Assembly (NCBI RefSeq): GCF_040396155.1
Contig: NZ_JBEBOY010000012.1
Location: 22,565 to 86,564 of the forward strand
From: Tissierella praeacuta_A
GTDB taxonomy: Bacteria; Bacillota; Clostridia; Tissierellales; Tissierellaceae
Direction of reading: 5' to 3'
Length of the DNA: 64,000 nt
Made by a program: the position numbers and the translations under genes. Below are positions 1 to 8,324 of this stretch, piece by piece (within the stretch, counting starts at the first letter, position 1; each line of letters begins with the position of its first letter). Below the pieces are notes generated by a model that did no database searches, was not told the DNA's origin, and saw only the letters and a program-made list of their open reading frames with translations.

Positions 1-658
1 CTACTATTTTAATCTCAACTTCTACTTCTTTGGCAAATGTGGCAATTTTAATATCTGGGTCTTTATCTATTAAATCTTTTATCTCCATTTCTAATTGAGA
101 TTCACCTATACCAATTATATTGACAGATCTATTCACTATATTAAGGTCTTCATGAAGTAGAGGAATTACTTCATTATCAAACATTAATTTCATTTCATTT
201 GCAGGTCCTGGCAGCATTATTATTTTTTTATTATCTTTAGATAAAAAGATACCAGGTGCAGTTCCAATAGAATTCTTTAAAAATCGACTTCCTTCTGGTT
301 TTGAAGCTTGTTTTAAATTATTAGTAGACATTTCTCTATTTAATTTAGTAAATATATTTTTAATATTTTCTTCCATATTTTTATCTTCAATTAATTCTAG
401 TCCTAATGCTTCAGTAATAACTTCTTTTGTTAAATCATCATGTGTAGGCCCTAATCCACCAGTTGTAATTATAAGGTCTGCTCTTTTTAAAGATATTTTT
501 ATAATCTCTTTAAGTCTATTTTTATCATCATCTACAGAAGTATGATAATAAGTTTCTATTCCAAGTTCCAATAGTTTACTAGAAATATATTTACTATGGG
601 TATTTAAAGTACTGCCCATAGTAATTTCTGAACCTATTGCAATAATTTCTGCTATCAT
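1..658 (-). CDS. cinA: CinA-family protein, N-terminal part (cut by window edge)
   Basis: This reading frame opens at an ATG (656-658) behind an AAAGGATG ribosome binding site and runs off the left edge, so about 219 residues are present. The N-terminus reads MIAEIIAIGSEITMGSTLNT, followed by a TTGGLGPTHDD motif near residue 65 and LPGPANEM near 150. This is the MoaB/MogA-like domain of CinA (competence/damage-inducible protein A; the family includes ADP-ribose pyrophosphatase and, with the C-terminal domain, NMN deamidase activity). The C-terminal domain is outside the window, so deamidase capacity cannot be judged. It lies 14 bp after pgsA, in the rimO-pgsA-cinA order usual before recA in Firmicutes. 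Confidence 0.93.
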   Translation of the reverse strand, partial: MIAEIIAIGSEITMGSTLNTHSKYISSKLLELGIETYYHTSVDDDKNRLKEIIKISLKRADLIITTGGLGPTHDDLTKEVITEALGLELIEDKNMEENIKNIFTKLNREMSTNNLKQASKPEGSRFLKNSIGTAPGIFLSKDNKKIIMLPGPANEMKLMFDNEVIPLLHEDLNIVNRSVNIIGIGESQLEMEIKDLIDKDPDIKIATFAKEVEVEIKIV

Positions 659-672
659 AATACTATCATCCT

Positions 673-1218
673 TTATCTAATGCCCATTTTAAGGGCAGAC
701 TTATTTTTATATATATAGTCTACTCCAGATATTATTGTAAAAAACAAGGAAATATATAACATAATATAATCGAAAGAAAAATTAATTAAATTGAAAGGAA
801 AGTTATTTAACAATAAAGCAATTATAGCTACCAATTGTGTAATAGTTTTTATCTTTCCTAATGGGCTTGCAGCTATTGTTATACCTTCAGAAGCTGCAAT
901 TATTCTAAATCCAGTAATAGTAAATTCTCTTGCAATAATTAATACCACTACCCAGCCAGGAATTTTACCTAACTCAACTAAAGAAATCAACGCTGCTGAT
1001 ACTAAAACCTTATCAGCCAAAGGATCTACAAATTTTCCAAAATTAGTAACCATATTTCTGCTTCTAGCAATATATCCATCTAAAGTATCTGTCAAAGATG
1101 CAATTATAAAAATTGCTGCCGCTAAATAAGTACTATATGGAAGACTAGAATATAGTACAATCATGAATATTGGAACTAGAAAGACTCTGAAAATAGTTAT
1201 TTTATTTGCTAAGTTCAC
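673..1218 (-). CDS. pgsA: CDP-diacylglycerol--glycerol-3-phosphate 3-phosphatidyltransferase
   Basis: PgsA makes phosphatidylglycerol phosphate from CDP-diacylglycerol and glycerol-3-phosphate at the cytoplasmic membrane. The 181-residue protein is mostly hydrophobic with several membrane segments. It carries the CDP-alcohol phosphatidyltransferase signature: D44 and D47-G48, A51-R52, G61, D65 and D69 are all present with the family spacing. The start codon is GTG (1216-1218), seven bases after GGAGG, and overlaps the rimO stop as TAGTG, so the two are translationally coupled. Length is normal for the family. Confidence 0.95.
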   Translation of the reverse strand: MNLANKITIFRVFLVPIFMIVLYSSLPYSTYLAAAIFIIASLTDTLDGYIARSRNMVTNFGKFVDPLADKVLVSAALISLVELGKIPGWVVVLIIAREFTITGFRIIAASEGITIAASPLGKIKTITQLVAIIALLLNNFPFNLINFSFDYIMLYISLFFTIISGVDYIYKNKSALKMGIR

Positions 1219-2543
1219 TAAATTACCTCCCCTATTAAATCATACTCCAAATAATCTATGATTTTAACATCAATAAAATCACCTAATACTAACTCTTCTG
1301 AAGAATTAACATAAACAACTCCATCAATCTCTGGGCTATCCATATATGTCCTACCAATATAAGTATTATTATCACAAACCTCTTCTATTAAAACATTAAA
1401 TATTTTTCCAACCTTACTCATCATAATATCTTCTGATATATCTTTTTGAATCTCCATAATTTCATTTCTTCTATATTCTTTTACTTCTTCTGAAACTTGA
1501 TTTGGAAAATCATAGGCAGGAGTATCCTCTTCATGAGAATAAGTAAAAACTCCTAATCTTTCAAATTTTATATCCTTAATAAAATTCAATAAATCATTAA
1601 AATCATCTTCTGTCTCACCAGGAAAGCCTACGATAAATGTTGTTCTTATAACTATTTCTGGTATTTCTTTTCTTAATTTATTGATTAATAATGTAATGTC
1701 TTCCTTGCTTGTTCTTCTGTTCATTTTCTTTAGAACATTATTATTTACATGCTGTAATGGAATGTCTACATATTTAACTATTTTTTGATTATTTTTAATT
1801 GATTTAATTAGATTATCATTAAAATTATCAGGATATAGATATAATAGTCTAATCCAAGTAATACCATCTATATTATTTAATTCATCTAATAATTTGTATA
1901 ATGAATATTCACCATATAGATCAATTCCATAATCAGAAGTATTCTGACCAATTAAAATTACTTCTTTTACACCATTGGAGGATAAATATTTTACTTCATT
2001 TATTATATCTTCCATTTTTCTACTTCTATGTTTTCCTCTCAATTTAGGAATGATACAGTAGGTGCAGAAATTATCACATCCTTCGGAGATTCTAACATAT
2101 TCAGTAATATTAAAATTAATTCTTTTTACTTCTTCTAAGTAATCTACATCTATATTTCCTATTTTTTTAATTCTTTGAGAATTTAATTCTAGTTCTTTAA
2201 TAACAGAAGAGATTTCTTTAATATTTCCAGTACCAATTATTACATCAATATCTGGAATCTCATCCATTAATTCTTGAGAATATCTTTCAGCTAAACAACC
2301 TGCCAATATTAAATATTTACAATTACCTTCATTTTTATATCTAGTCATTTCCCAAATAGTTTCTATAGATTCCTCTTTTGCTTTTTCTATAAAACCACAT
2401 GTATTTACAATAATAATATTTGCTTCATCTAATGAATTAGCCCTTATATAGTTATTATTTTTTAATATACTCATCATTAACTCTGAATCTATTTCATTTT
2501 TTGCACAGCCTAAAGTAACAATATAAATTTTTTCTGATTTCAT
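1218..2543 (-). CDS. rimO: Ribosomal protein uS12 methylthiotransferase RimO (radical SAM)
   Basis: RimO adds a methylthio group to an aspartate of ribosomal protein S12, using two iron-sulfur clusters and SAM. The first-cluster cysteines are C13 (in TLGCAKNEIDSE), C49 (NTCGF) and C83 (AGCLAER). The radical-SAM triad C156, C160, C163 (CDNFCTYC) follows, and the C-terminal tail fits a TRAM domain. The GCAKNEIDSE signature favours RimO over MiaB. I start at the ATG at 2543, seven bases after AAGGAG (2551-2556). A longer frame from a TTG at 2561 would use that ribosome binding site as codons and overlap ftsK. Product is 441 aa. The enzyme family generates 5'-deoxyadenosine as by-product. Confidence 0.94.
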   Translation of the reverse strand: MKSEKIYIVTLGCAKNEIDSELMMSILKNNNYIRANSLDEANIIIVNTCGFIEKAKEESIETIWEMTRYKNEGNCKYLILAGCLAERYSQELMDEIPDIDVIIGTGNIKEISSVIKELELNSQRIKKIGNIDVDYLEEVKRINFNITEYVRISEGCDNFCTYCIIPKLRGKHRSRKMEDIINEVKYLSSNGVKEVILIGQNTSDYGIDLYGEYSLYKLLDELNNIDGITWIRLLYLYPDNFNDNLIKSIKNNQKIVKYVDIPLQHVNNNVLKKMNRRTSKEDITLLINKLRKEIPEIVIRTTFIVGFPGETEDDFNDLLNFIKDIKFERLGVFTYSHEEDTPAYDFPNQVSEEVKEYRRNEIMEIQKDISEDIMMSKVGKIFNVLIEEVCDNNTYIGRTYMDSPEIDGVVYVNSSEELVLGDFIDVKIIDYLEYDLIGEVI

Positions 2544-2544
2544 C

Positions 2545-4728
2545 CTATCTCTCCTTAGCAATTGACTCTAAATCTTCTGGTGATAATAGTACTTTTCTAG
2601 GTTTACTGCCCTCATATCCTCCTATTATACCCCTTTCTTCCATTTCATCTACTATTCTTGCAGCTCTTGCATAACCAATTTTTAGTCTTCTTTGAAGTAA
2701 AGATATTGAAGCCTGTCCTTCTTCTACAACTAAAGATATGGCCGTTGGCAAGAGTTCATCACTATCGTTAAAATATATTTCCTTTGGATTTTCTACTACT
2801 TCAATAATATCTTCATTATATTCCGTTATATATTGGGTTTTAAGAGAATTAACCACGGCCTCTACCTCTTCATCTGATATAAAAGCACCTTGCAACCTAG
2901 AAGGCTTAGAATAAAACGACGGATAAAACAACATATCTCCTTTACCTAAAAGCTTTTCAGCTCCTGCCATATCTAAAATGGTTCTGGAATCTACTTGTGA
3001 TGATACAGCAAAAGATATTCTTGAAGGTATATTGGCCTTTATAGTACCAGTTATAACATCTACAGAAGGTCTTTGAGTGGCTACAATGAGATACATTCCT
3101 GCAGCACGAGCCATTTGGGCAAGCCTGCAAATATAGTCTTCTATTTCTTGTGCTGCAACCATCATTAAATCTGCTAATTCATCAATTATTATGACTATTG
3201 TAGGTAGAACTTCTTCTTTATTATCTTTAAATTTGTTATTATAAGATTTTATATCCCTAACATTGTTCTGGGCAAATAATTTATATCTTTTTTCCATCTC
3301 AGTTACAGCCCAATTAAGAGCAAAGGCAGCTTTTTTTGCATCAGTTACCACTGGGATTAATAAATGAGGAATACCATTATATATATTTAATTCTACCATT
3401 TTAGGATCTATTAGTAGTAGCTTAACATCATCTGGAGATGATTTATATAGAATACTCATAATTATAGTATTAATACAAACAGATTTTCCTGAACCTGTAG
3501 CTCCAGCTATGAGTAAATGTGGCATTTTATCAATAGTAGATACTATTACATTACCCGATACATCTTTTCCAAGAGCTAAGGGAATAGGAGAATCAAGAGT
3601 ATTATATGCCTCTGAAGCAATGATCTCTTTAAGTAATACGCTGCTTTTTACCTTATTAGGAACTTCAATACCTACAGCTGCTTTACCAGGTATGGGCGCT
3701 TCGATTCGAATATCAGATGAAGCTAGGCTTAAAGATATATTATCAGATAATGATACTATTCTACTGAGTTTAATTCCTGGTGAAGGTTGTAGCTCATAAC
3801 AAGTAATAGTAGGTCCTTTATTAATTTGAGTAATTGTAGCATCAATTCCAAAGTTTCTCATGGTTTCTTCTATTATTTTAGCATTATTCAGCATCTCTTT
3901 TTTATCATCATTATCTTGATTGGATATTGGAGATTTTAATAAAGACAAAGATGGTATATTATATGTAGAAATATAATTCTTATTTTGTTTATTTTTTATT
4001 TCAATATCGATATTACTTACTTCTTCTTTAATATCTGTTTCTTTTATATTTTCCTTTCCTTGACTTTTAGCATAATCTAAGATTTTAATATCTTTTTTAG
4101 TATCTTTCTTAATATCCTGTTGATTTATTTCAGATTTTACTTCATTTATTATTTTAGGTTTATGTGCTTTTTTTTCTCGTTTTTTCTCTACATTGTTAAA
4201 GAGTAAGAAAATGTCTTTAATCTTAATATTTGTTATAAATAAAGTATTTATTATTATAATAAATGTTAGAACAAGATAAGAGCCTATTGGACCAAATAAT
4301 TTATAGATAAAAAAACCAAAGAAACTACCTATTATTCCTCCACCTTTTCCCATCTGGCTTAATATAACAGAATTATCGATTCTATCAAGAAATTTATAAT
4401 CAAAAGGATTTATTCCATCAAGCATAATTAATATACTCAAGAGGATAAATCCCATGGATAGAATCATTTTTCCTTCCATATAATTATAATCATCTAAGAT
4501 AAAGATAATTCCAGAAGCTATTATAATTAAAGGAAAAAAATAAGCCCCAAATCCCATAAGCGAAAAAGTAGTGCCCTTAATTATAGAACCCATTATACCC
4601 ATGTTAAAGCTAAACAAACTGACCATTGATAATACACCTAATGCAACAATAATTATTCCTATAATATCTCTATTATATTTATCTTTTGCCTGAGTTTTTT
4701 TAGCTGTTTTCTTTTTACCATTTTTCAA
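2545..4728 (-). CDS. ftsK: FtsK/SpoIIIE-type DNA translocase
   Basis: This is a septal DNA pump that clears chromosomes from the division or sporulation septum. The 727-residue protein has four or five N-terminal membrane segments (about residues 25-190), a charged Lys/Glu-rich linker, the motor domain with Walker A GATGSGKS near residue 405 and Walker B IIIIDELADLM near 515, and a C-terminal winged-helix gamma domain (about 660-727) that reads KOPS/SRS polarity sequences. The start is a TTG (4726-4728), six bases after GAGGTG; no in-frame ATG lies nearby. The position after tepA matches spoIIIE of Bacillus. Whether it serves vegetative division, sporulation or both cannot be told from sequence. 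Confidence 0.95.
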   Translation of the reverse strand: MKNGKKKTAKKTQAKDKYNRDIIGIIIVALGVLSMVSLFSFNMGIMGSIIKGTTFSLMGFGAYFFPLIIIASGIIFILDDYNYMEGKMILSMGFILLSILIMLDGINPFDYKFLDRIDNSVILSQMGKGGGIIGSFFGFFIYKLFGPIGSYLVLTFIIIINTLFITNIKIKDIFLLFNNVEKKREKKAHKPKIINEVKSEINQQDIKKDTKKDIKILDYAKSQGKENIKETDIKEEVSNIDIEIKNKQNKNYISTYNIPSLSLLKSPISNQDNDDKKEMLNNAKIIEETMRNFGIDATITQINKGPTITCYELQPSPGIKLSRIVSLSDNISLSLASSDIRIEAPIPGKAAVGIEVPNKVKSSVLLKEIIASEAYNTLDSPIPLALGKDVSGNVIVSTIDKMPHLLIAGATGSGKSVCINTIIMSILYKSSPDDVKLLLIDPKMVELNIYNGIPHLLIPVVTDAKKAAFALNWAVTEMEKRYKLFAQNNVRDIKSYNNKFKDNKEEVLPTIVIIIDELADLMMVAAQEIEDYICRLAQMARAAGMYLIVATQRPSVDVITGTIKANIPSRISFAVSSQVDSRTILDMAGAEKLLGKGDMLFYPSFYSKPSRLQGAFISDEEVEAVVNSLKTQYITEYNEDIIEVVENPKEIYFNDSDELLPTAISLVVEEGQASISLLQRRLKIGYARAARIVDEMEERGIIGGYEGSKPRKVLLSPEDLESIAKER

Positions 4729-4849
4729 TTAGTTCACCTCGATTTTAACTATAATAGATAATAAACTTATGTTATTTAGATATTATTGCAATAATTTGGA
4801 ATAATAAAGTTTTAGAAAAACTCCCCCTTTTAAAGTACATGCTGTAGTT

Positions 4850-4858
4850 ATTATAGCA
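4850..4858 (-). promoter_or_regulatory. Extended -10 promoter candidate for ftsK
   Basis: On the minus strand the sequence reads TGCTATAAT, an exact consensus -10 hexamer (4850-4855) preceded by the TG of an extended -10. The -35 region 17 bases upstream (TAGAAT) is poor and overlaps the end of tepA. Transcription would begin near 4843, leaving a leader of about 115 bases before ftsK. No strong terminator separates tepA and ftsK, so read-through is also likely. Called on motif match only. Confidence 0.45.
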
Positions 4859-4875
4859 TAATTTAGAGTTCTATT

Positions 4876-5574
4876 CTATTTATTTTTCTCTTCCATCATA
4901 TTATTGAGTTTTTTTAAAGCTGTTGAAAAGCCCCCTACTTCATCAATTAATTTATATTTTACAGCTTCCTCTCCTACTAATATAGTTCCAACGTCATTGG
5001 CAATTTCGTCTGTTGAATACATTAACTCAGTTAAAGTTTCTTTATCTATCTCTGAAGTTCTCAAAATAAAATTTATTATCCTTTGTTGCATCTTTTGAAA
5101 ATATCTAAAGGTTTGTGGAACTCCAATGACTAAACCTGTAGTTCTAATAGGATGTACAGTCATAGTTGCAGTAGGCACAATGAAAGAATAATCAGTTGAA
5201 GTTGCCAATGGTACCCCAATACTATGTCCTCCTCCTAAAACTAAAGATACTTTAGGTTTATCTACAGAATTTATTAATTCAGAAAGGGCCAATCCAGCTT
5301 CTACATCTCCTCCTACTGTATTTAGAATAATAAAGATTCCCTCAATTTTAGGATCTTGTTGCGCAGCTATTAATAATGGAATAATATGTTCATATTTAGT
5401 AGCTTTTTTATCATTAGGAGAAATGGTATGCCCTTCTATTTCTCCTATAATAGATATGAATTGAATATTGTTTTTAATTTCTGGAATATTTGTAGTACCT
5501 ATTTCTTTAATATTCTCTAGTTTTTTTTCTTCAACTGGAGAATTATCTTCTTTTTCTTTGTCTTTCTTATCCAT
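4876..5574 (-). CDS. tepA: TepA-like ClpP-family serine protease
   Basis: This is a cytoplasmic S14 (ClpP-fold) protease of the YmfB/TepA type. The protein is 232 aa. It has an acidic and lysine-rich N-terminus, then NTVGGDVEAG near residue 85, the nucleophile Ser118 in GGGHSIGVP, and the candidate histidine His141 in TVHPIRTTG; the acidic third residue is probably in the region 175-185. GGHSIGVP rather than the ClpP motif GQAASMA separates it from ClpP. B. subtilis TepA was linked to preprotein translocation and spore outgrowth. The neighbours ftsK and ymxH match the Bacillus order. The ATG at 5574 follows GGAGGAAAAT. Confidence 0.9.
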   Translation of the reverse strand: MDKKDKEKEDNSPVEEKKLENIKEIGTTNIPEIKNNIQFISIIGEIEGHTISPNDKKATKYEHIIPLLIAAQQDPKIEGIFIILNTVGGDVEAGLALSELINSVDKPKVSLVLGGGHSIGVPLATSTDYSFIVPTATMTVHPIRTTGLVIGVPQTFRYFQKMQQRIINFILRTSEIDKETLTELMYSTDEIANDVGTILVGEEAVKYKLIDEVGGFSTALKKLNNMMEEKNK

Positions 5575-5636
5575 ATTTTCCTCCTAAAATAGTTAGTATA
5601 TATATCATTTACTTAAAAAATAATAATATTCTAACT

Positions 5637-5682
5637 AAAAGTACTATAATCTATATGATTTCATATAAATTATAGTACTTTT
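5637..5682. repeat. Long near-perfect hairpin upstream of tepA
   Basis: A 14-bp perfect inverted repeat (5637-5650 with 5669-5682) encloses one mismatch and a second 7-bp perfect stem (5652-5658 with 5661-5667) with a TT loop. It spans 46 bases in all and is almost entirely A/T. A further pair, TAGTTAG (near 5589-5595) and CTAACTA (5631-5637), could fold just before the tepA ribosome binding site. On the minus strand the long stem is followed, after about 14 bases, by a T-rich run, so it may terminate transcription from ymxH or structure the tepA leader. A mobile palindromic unit is an alternative. Confidence 0.6.
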
Positions 5683-5815
5683 AAGGCTATTTTCTGCTAA
5701 TTTCAAGAAAAATTATTATAATTAATTCATCATAGTAAAATGCATCTCCTAATCTTAAAGCTTATCTAAAAATAGTTTTTTGTATTATTAACTTTATTGA
5801 AAGATGTTTTTAATA

Positions 5816-6043
5816 TCACTTTGCTACACCAACAGATTTTGGCGCTGAGTAATCAAATCCAAATTTTTTATATAATTTATCAGTGGGGATGTCTGTAATT
5901 AAACTAACATATGAGCTTTCGGGTACATTATTATCTAGGTATTTAGTTATTTCTGACATAATTAATTTACCTAATCCTTTACCTTGATATGAAGGATCAA
6001 CAGCAATATCTACTATATGATAAAAACACCCTCCATCTCCTTT
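5816..6043 (-). pseudogene. GNAT acetyltransferase remnant, N-terminus lost
   Basis: Read on the minus strand from 6043, the frame encodes about 75 residues starting KGDGGCFYHIVDIAVDP and continuing YQGKGLGKLIM, then LYKKFGFDYSAP near the end, with a TGA at 5816-5818. These are the acetyl-CoA-binding motif A (Q-G-K-G-L-G) and motif B of a GNAT N-acetyltransferase. An in-frame TAG (6044-6046) sits directly before the GDGG motif. The usual N-terminal 60-70 residues are absent, and no start codon with a ribosome binding site exists in frame, so the gene looks dead. Its substrate cannot be inferred. It occupies the place where spoVFAB/dap genes lie in Bacillus. Confidence 0.8.
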
Positions 6044-6204
6044 CTATCTCTTCTTCTGTTTTATATACTAGATTATATCTAATAACCTCTAATAATTAAA
6101 GGAATGATCTTATTAAATTTATTAATGAAATAAGAGACATTATATTAAATATAATCTTTGTCATTATAGATATACCTGTATATAATAAGAAATCTTATTA
6201 AAAA
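6044..6204. other. Non-coding AT-rich stretch upstream of the GNAT remnant
   Basis: This lies between the GNAT remnant and the ymxH terminator. Short open stretches exist in all frames, for example one reading RYNLVYKTEEEIE just upstream of the remnant in another frame, but none has a start signal or convincing family match. It may contain frameshifted debris of the lost GNAT N-terminus. I see no RNA gene or promoter that I would defend. Confidence 0.4.
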
Positions 6205-6240
6205 ATAAAAAAATTACATATATAAAAATATATGTAATTT
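6198..6240 (-). terminator. Intrinsic terminator after ymxH
   Basis: A perfect 13-bp inverted repeat (6211-6223 with 6228-6240) with a 4-base A loop lies 20 bases after the ymxH stop. On the minus strand it is followed directly by a T-rich run (TTTTTTATTTTTT). The stem is nearly all A/T, so its strength is uncertain, but the arrangement is that of a rho-independent terminator for the dut/ymxH unit. Confidence 0.7.
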
Positions 6241-6260
6241 AAAAATGATATATAAACTTG

Positions 6261-6500
6261 TTAATCTAGTTCAATAATAATCATATCGTATCCTATTTTT
6301 CTAATTGCGTCCCAAGGTATTTCTATACCATTATTGTCTAAACCTAAGATTCTAAATCCTATTTTCTTTTCTGGTGCTAATAAAGAAACTATTTTTCCTG
6401 TTTCCTCCTCAATTAAAAGGTCACTATCTATTATCATACCAAGTCTACCACCATTATTTAAGTTTACAATTTCTTTTTGTCCTAGTTCGGTTAAACGCAT
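6261..6500 (-). CDS. ymxH: YlmC/YmxH-family PRC-barrel protein
   Basis: A 79-residue PRC-barrel protein of the YlmC/YmxH sporulation-associated family. It opens MRLTELGQKEIVNLNNGGRLG and has the family's short beta-rich pattern with an IPWDAIRKIG segment near the end. The ATG follows GGAGGAG at normal spacing. The position after an M16 peptidase gene and before tepA/ftsK matches Bacillus. Molecular function is not known for the family; loss has mild sporulation effects in Bacillus. Nothing unusual in length. Confidence 0.85.
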   Translation of the reverse strand: MRLTELGQKEIVNLNNGGRLGMIIDSDLLIEEETGKIVSLLAPEKKIGFRILGLDNNGIEIPWDAIRKIGYDMIIIELD

Positions 6501-6558
6501 AAAATCTCCTCCTAATTAACTATATTAAATAATATTAAAGATATTTTAATTTTATGCA

Positions 6559-6577
6559 TTATCATTTATGATAACAT
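6559..6577. repeat. Palindromic 19-mer, copy 1 (possible operator for ymxH)
   Basis: TTATCATTTATGATAACAT contains the inverted repeat TTATCA/TGATAA with a 4-base spacer. It differs by one base from a copy at 12251-12269. Similarity continues weakly for about 16 more bases (a GATAT-AA core at the same distance, here running into the end of dut). It sits between dut and ymxH, about 60 bases upstream of the ymxH start, where a transcription factor site could act. The function is unknown. Confidence 0.5.
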
Positions 6578-6588
6578 CTTATTAGATA

Positions 6589-7020
6589 TCAATATCCAGA
6601 ATGACCAAATCCCCCGTCACCCCTAGAAGTTTTATCTAAGTCATCAACTACTGTTAGAATAGCTTTTTCATATTTGATAAATACCATTTGTGCAATTCTA
6701 TCTCCTTTATTAATAATATATGGCTCTTTGCCTAGATTAATTAGAATTACTTTGATTTCCCCCCTATAATCACTATCTATTGTACCAATACCATTAGCTA
6801 ATGTTATTCCATGATTTAAAGCTAACCCTGATCTTCCCCTAATCTGAGCTTCATATCCTTCTGGTATTGAAAGAAATAGTCCTGTTGGTACTAATATCCT
6901 GTCAAATGGATTAAGCTCCATAGAATCCTGAATATTCGCTTGTAAGTCTAGACCTGCTGCTCCATTTGTTTTATATTCTGGTAATTGAAATTGAGATTTA
7001 TTTATTACTTTTACTTTCAT
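6589..7020 (-). CDS. dut: dUTP diphosphatase
   Basis: Trimeric dUTPase, hydrolysing dUTP to dUMP and pyrophosphate, which keeps uracil out of DNA and feeds dTMP synthesis. All five motifs are visible: AAGLDL (21-26), RSGLALNHGI (63-72), GTIDSDYRGEI with catalytic Asp82 region, GDRIAQMV, and the C-terminal flexible arm RGDGGFGHSGY. I start at the ATG at 7020, ten bases after GGAG (7031-7034). A GTG nine bases further upstream would sit one base from that ribosome binding site. Product is 143 aa. It follows the M16 peptidase gene by 15 bp. Confidence 0.95.
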   Translation of the reverse strand: MKVKVINKSQFQLPEYKTNGAAGLDLQANIQDSMELNPFDRILVPTGLFLSIPEGYEAQIRGRSGLALNHGITLANGIGTIDSDYRGEIKVILINLGKEPYIINKGDRIAQMVFIKYEKAILTVVDDLDKTSRGDGGFGHSGY

Positions 7021-7035
7021 ATTAATCACGCTCCA

Positions 7036-8307
7036 TTAAAATAAGATATTTTTTATTTCTTCTTCCACTATATCTTGATTATTAATATCTCCAACATATG
7101 CGATATTAATTGTTGCTTTGTTAAATACAATTTTTATTATTTCTTCTATATCATTTAAACTTACTTTATCAATTTTATTTAATATTTCATCAGGAGATTG
7201 TATTCTATTAAAAATCAATAAAGATTTTCCTATTTCATACATTCTACTAAATGTTCCTTCCATACCAAGAACATAACTGCTTTTTAGTTGTTCTTTTGAT
7301 TTTTCTAATTCATTTTTAGATATTAAATTTTTTCTAATATCATCAATTTCCTTTCCTATGCATTTTACTGTTTTCAATAATTGAGATGGATGTAAACCAG
7401 TATATATAGTCAATGTCCCTGTATTTCTATAAGATGATAGATATGATTCAATAGCATAAGCTAGTCCCAAATCTTCTCGTATATTCTGAAAGAGTCTTGA
7501 ACTCATACTACCTCCAAAAATATTATTTAATACTAATAATGCTTCCATATCTTCAGAAATAATTGGCAATCCTTCCATACCAATACAAAAATTTAACTGC
7601 TCAGTATCTTTATTAATACCTTTTAATTTATTGTTGAAATTATGATTATCATTAATCTTACTAATACCTTTACTAGAACTATTAAAGTTTCCAAAATAAT
7701 AGTTTAACATTTTAAGAACTTCCTTGGTATCTATATTACCAGCCAACGATATGATTATATTTTCAGGATTATAGTTATTAAAGAAATAATTAACAAGTGC
7801 CTGTCTATTTAATTTTTTAACACTTTCCTCTGTACCTAATATAGGACGCCCCAATGATGTACTTTCAAACATTATTTCATTTAGTAGCTCGCTAACCATA
7901 TCCTCTGGGGAATCTAAATACATATTTATTTCCTCGGATATTACTGCTTTCTCTTTTTCAATATCTGATTCTGAGAATTTTGAGTTAGTTATCATATCTG
8001 CCAATACATCTATTGCTATATCTATATGATTATATAGAACTTTTACATAGTAGCAGGTACTCTCCTTACCAGTAAAAGCATTTAATTGACCACCTATATT
8101 ATCTATTGCTTCTGCAATATCCTTAGCTGTTCTTTTCCCTGTGCCCTTAAACAACATATGCTCTATAAAATGTGAAACCCCATTATTATGCTTGTCCTCT
8201 TTCGCAGAGCCATTATCGATTATAATTCCAATGGAAACAGAGTTGACATAAGGAATCTTTTCCATGACAACTCTTATACCATTATTTAATTTATCTATTA
8301 TATACAT
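7036..8307 (-). CDS. mlpA: M16-family zinc peptidase (MlpA/YmxG type)
   Basis: An insulinase-type processing peptidase of 423 aa with the inverted zinc motif HFIEH at residues 46-50 (H46, E49, H50) and a downstream EKAVISEEINMY segment giving the third ligand near residue 125. The second, inactive M16 half follows. The ATG at 8307 is five bases after GGAGG. An upstream TTG would place the ribosome binding site inside the gene. In B. subtilis mlpA lies in the same place (ylxY-mlpA-ymxH) and influences extracellular protease expression. The natural substrate is not known. Confidence 0.9.
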   Translation of the reverse strand: MYIIDKLNNGIRVVMEKIPYVNSVSIGIIIDNGSAKEDKHNNGVSHFIEHMLFKGTGKRTAKDIAEAIDNIGGQLNAFTGKESTCYYVKVLYNHIDIAIDVLADMITNSKFSESDIEKEKAVISEEINMYLDSPEDMVSELLNEIMFESTSLGRPILGTEESVKKLNRQALVNYFFNNYNPENIIISLAGNIDTKEVLKMLNYYFGNFNSSSKGISKINDNHNFNNKLKGINKDTEQLNFCIGMEGLPIISEDMEALLVLNNIFGGSMSSRLFQNIREDLGLAYAIESYLSSYRNTGTLTIYTGLHPSQLLKTVKCIGKEIDDIRKNLISKNELEKSKEQLKSSYVLGMEGTFSRMYEIGKSLLIFNRIQSPDEILNKIDKVSLNDIEEIIKIVFNKATINIAYVGDINNQDIVEEEIKNILF

Positions 8308-8324
8308 ATTCTCCTCCAATATTG

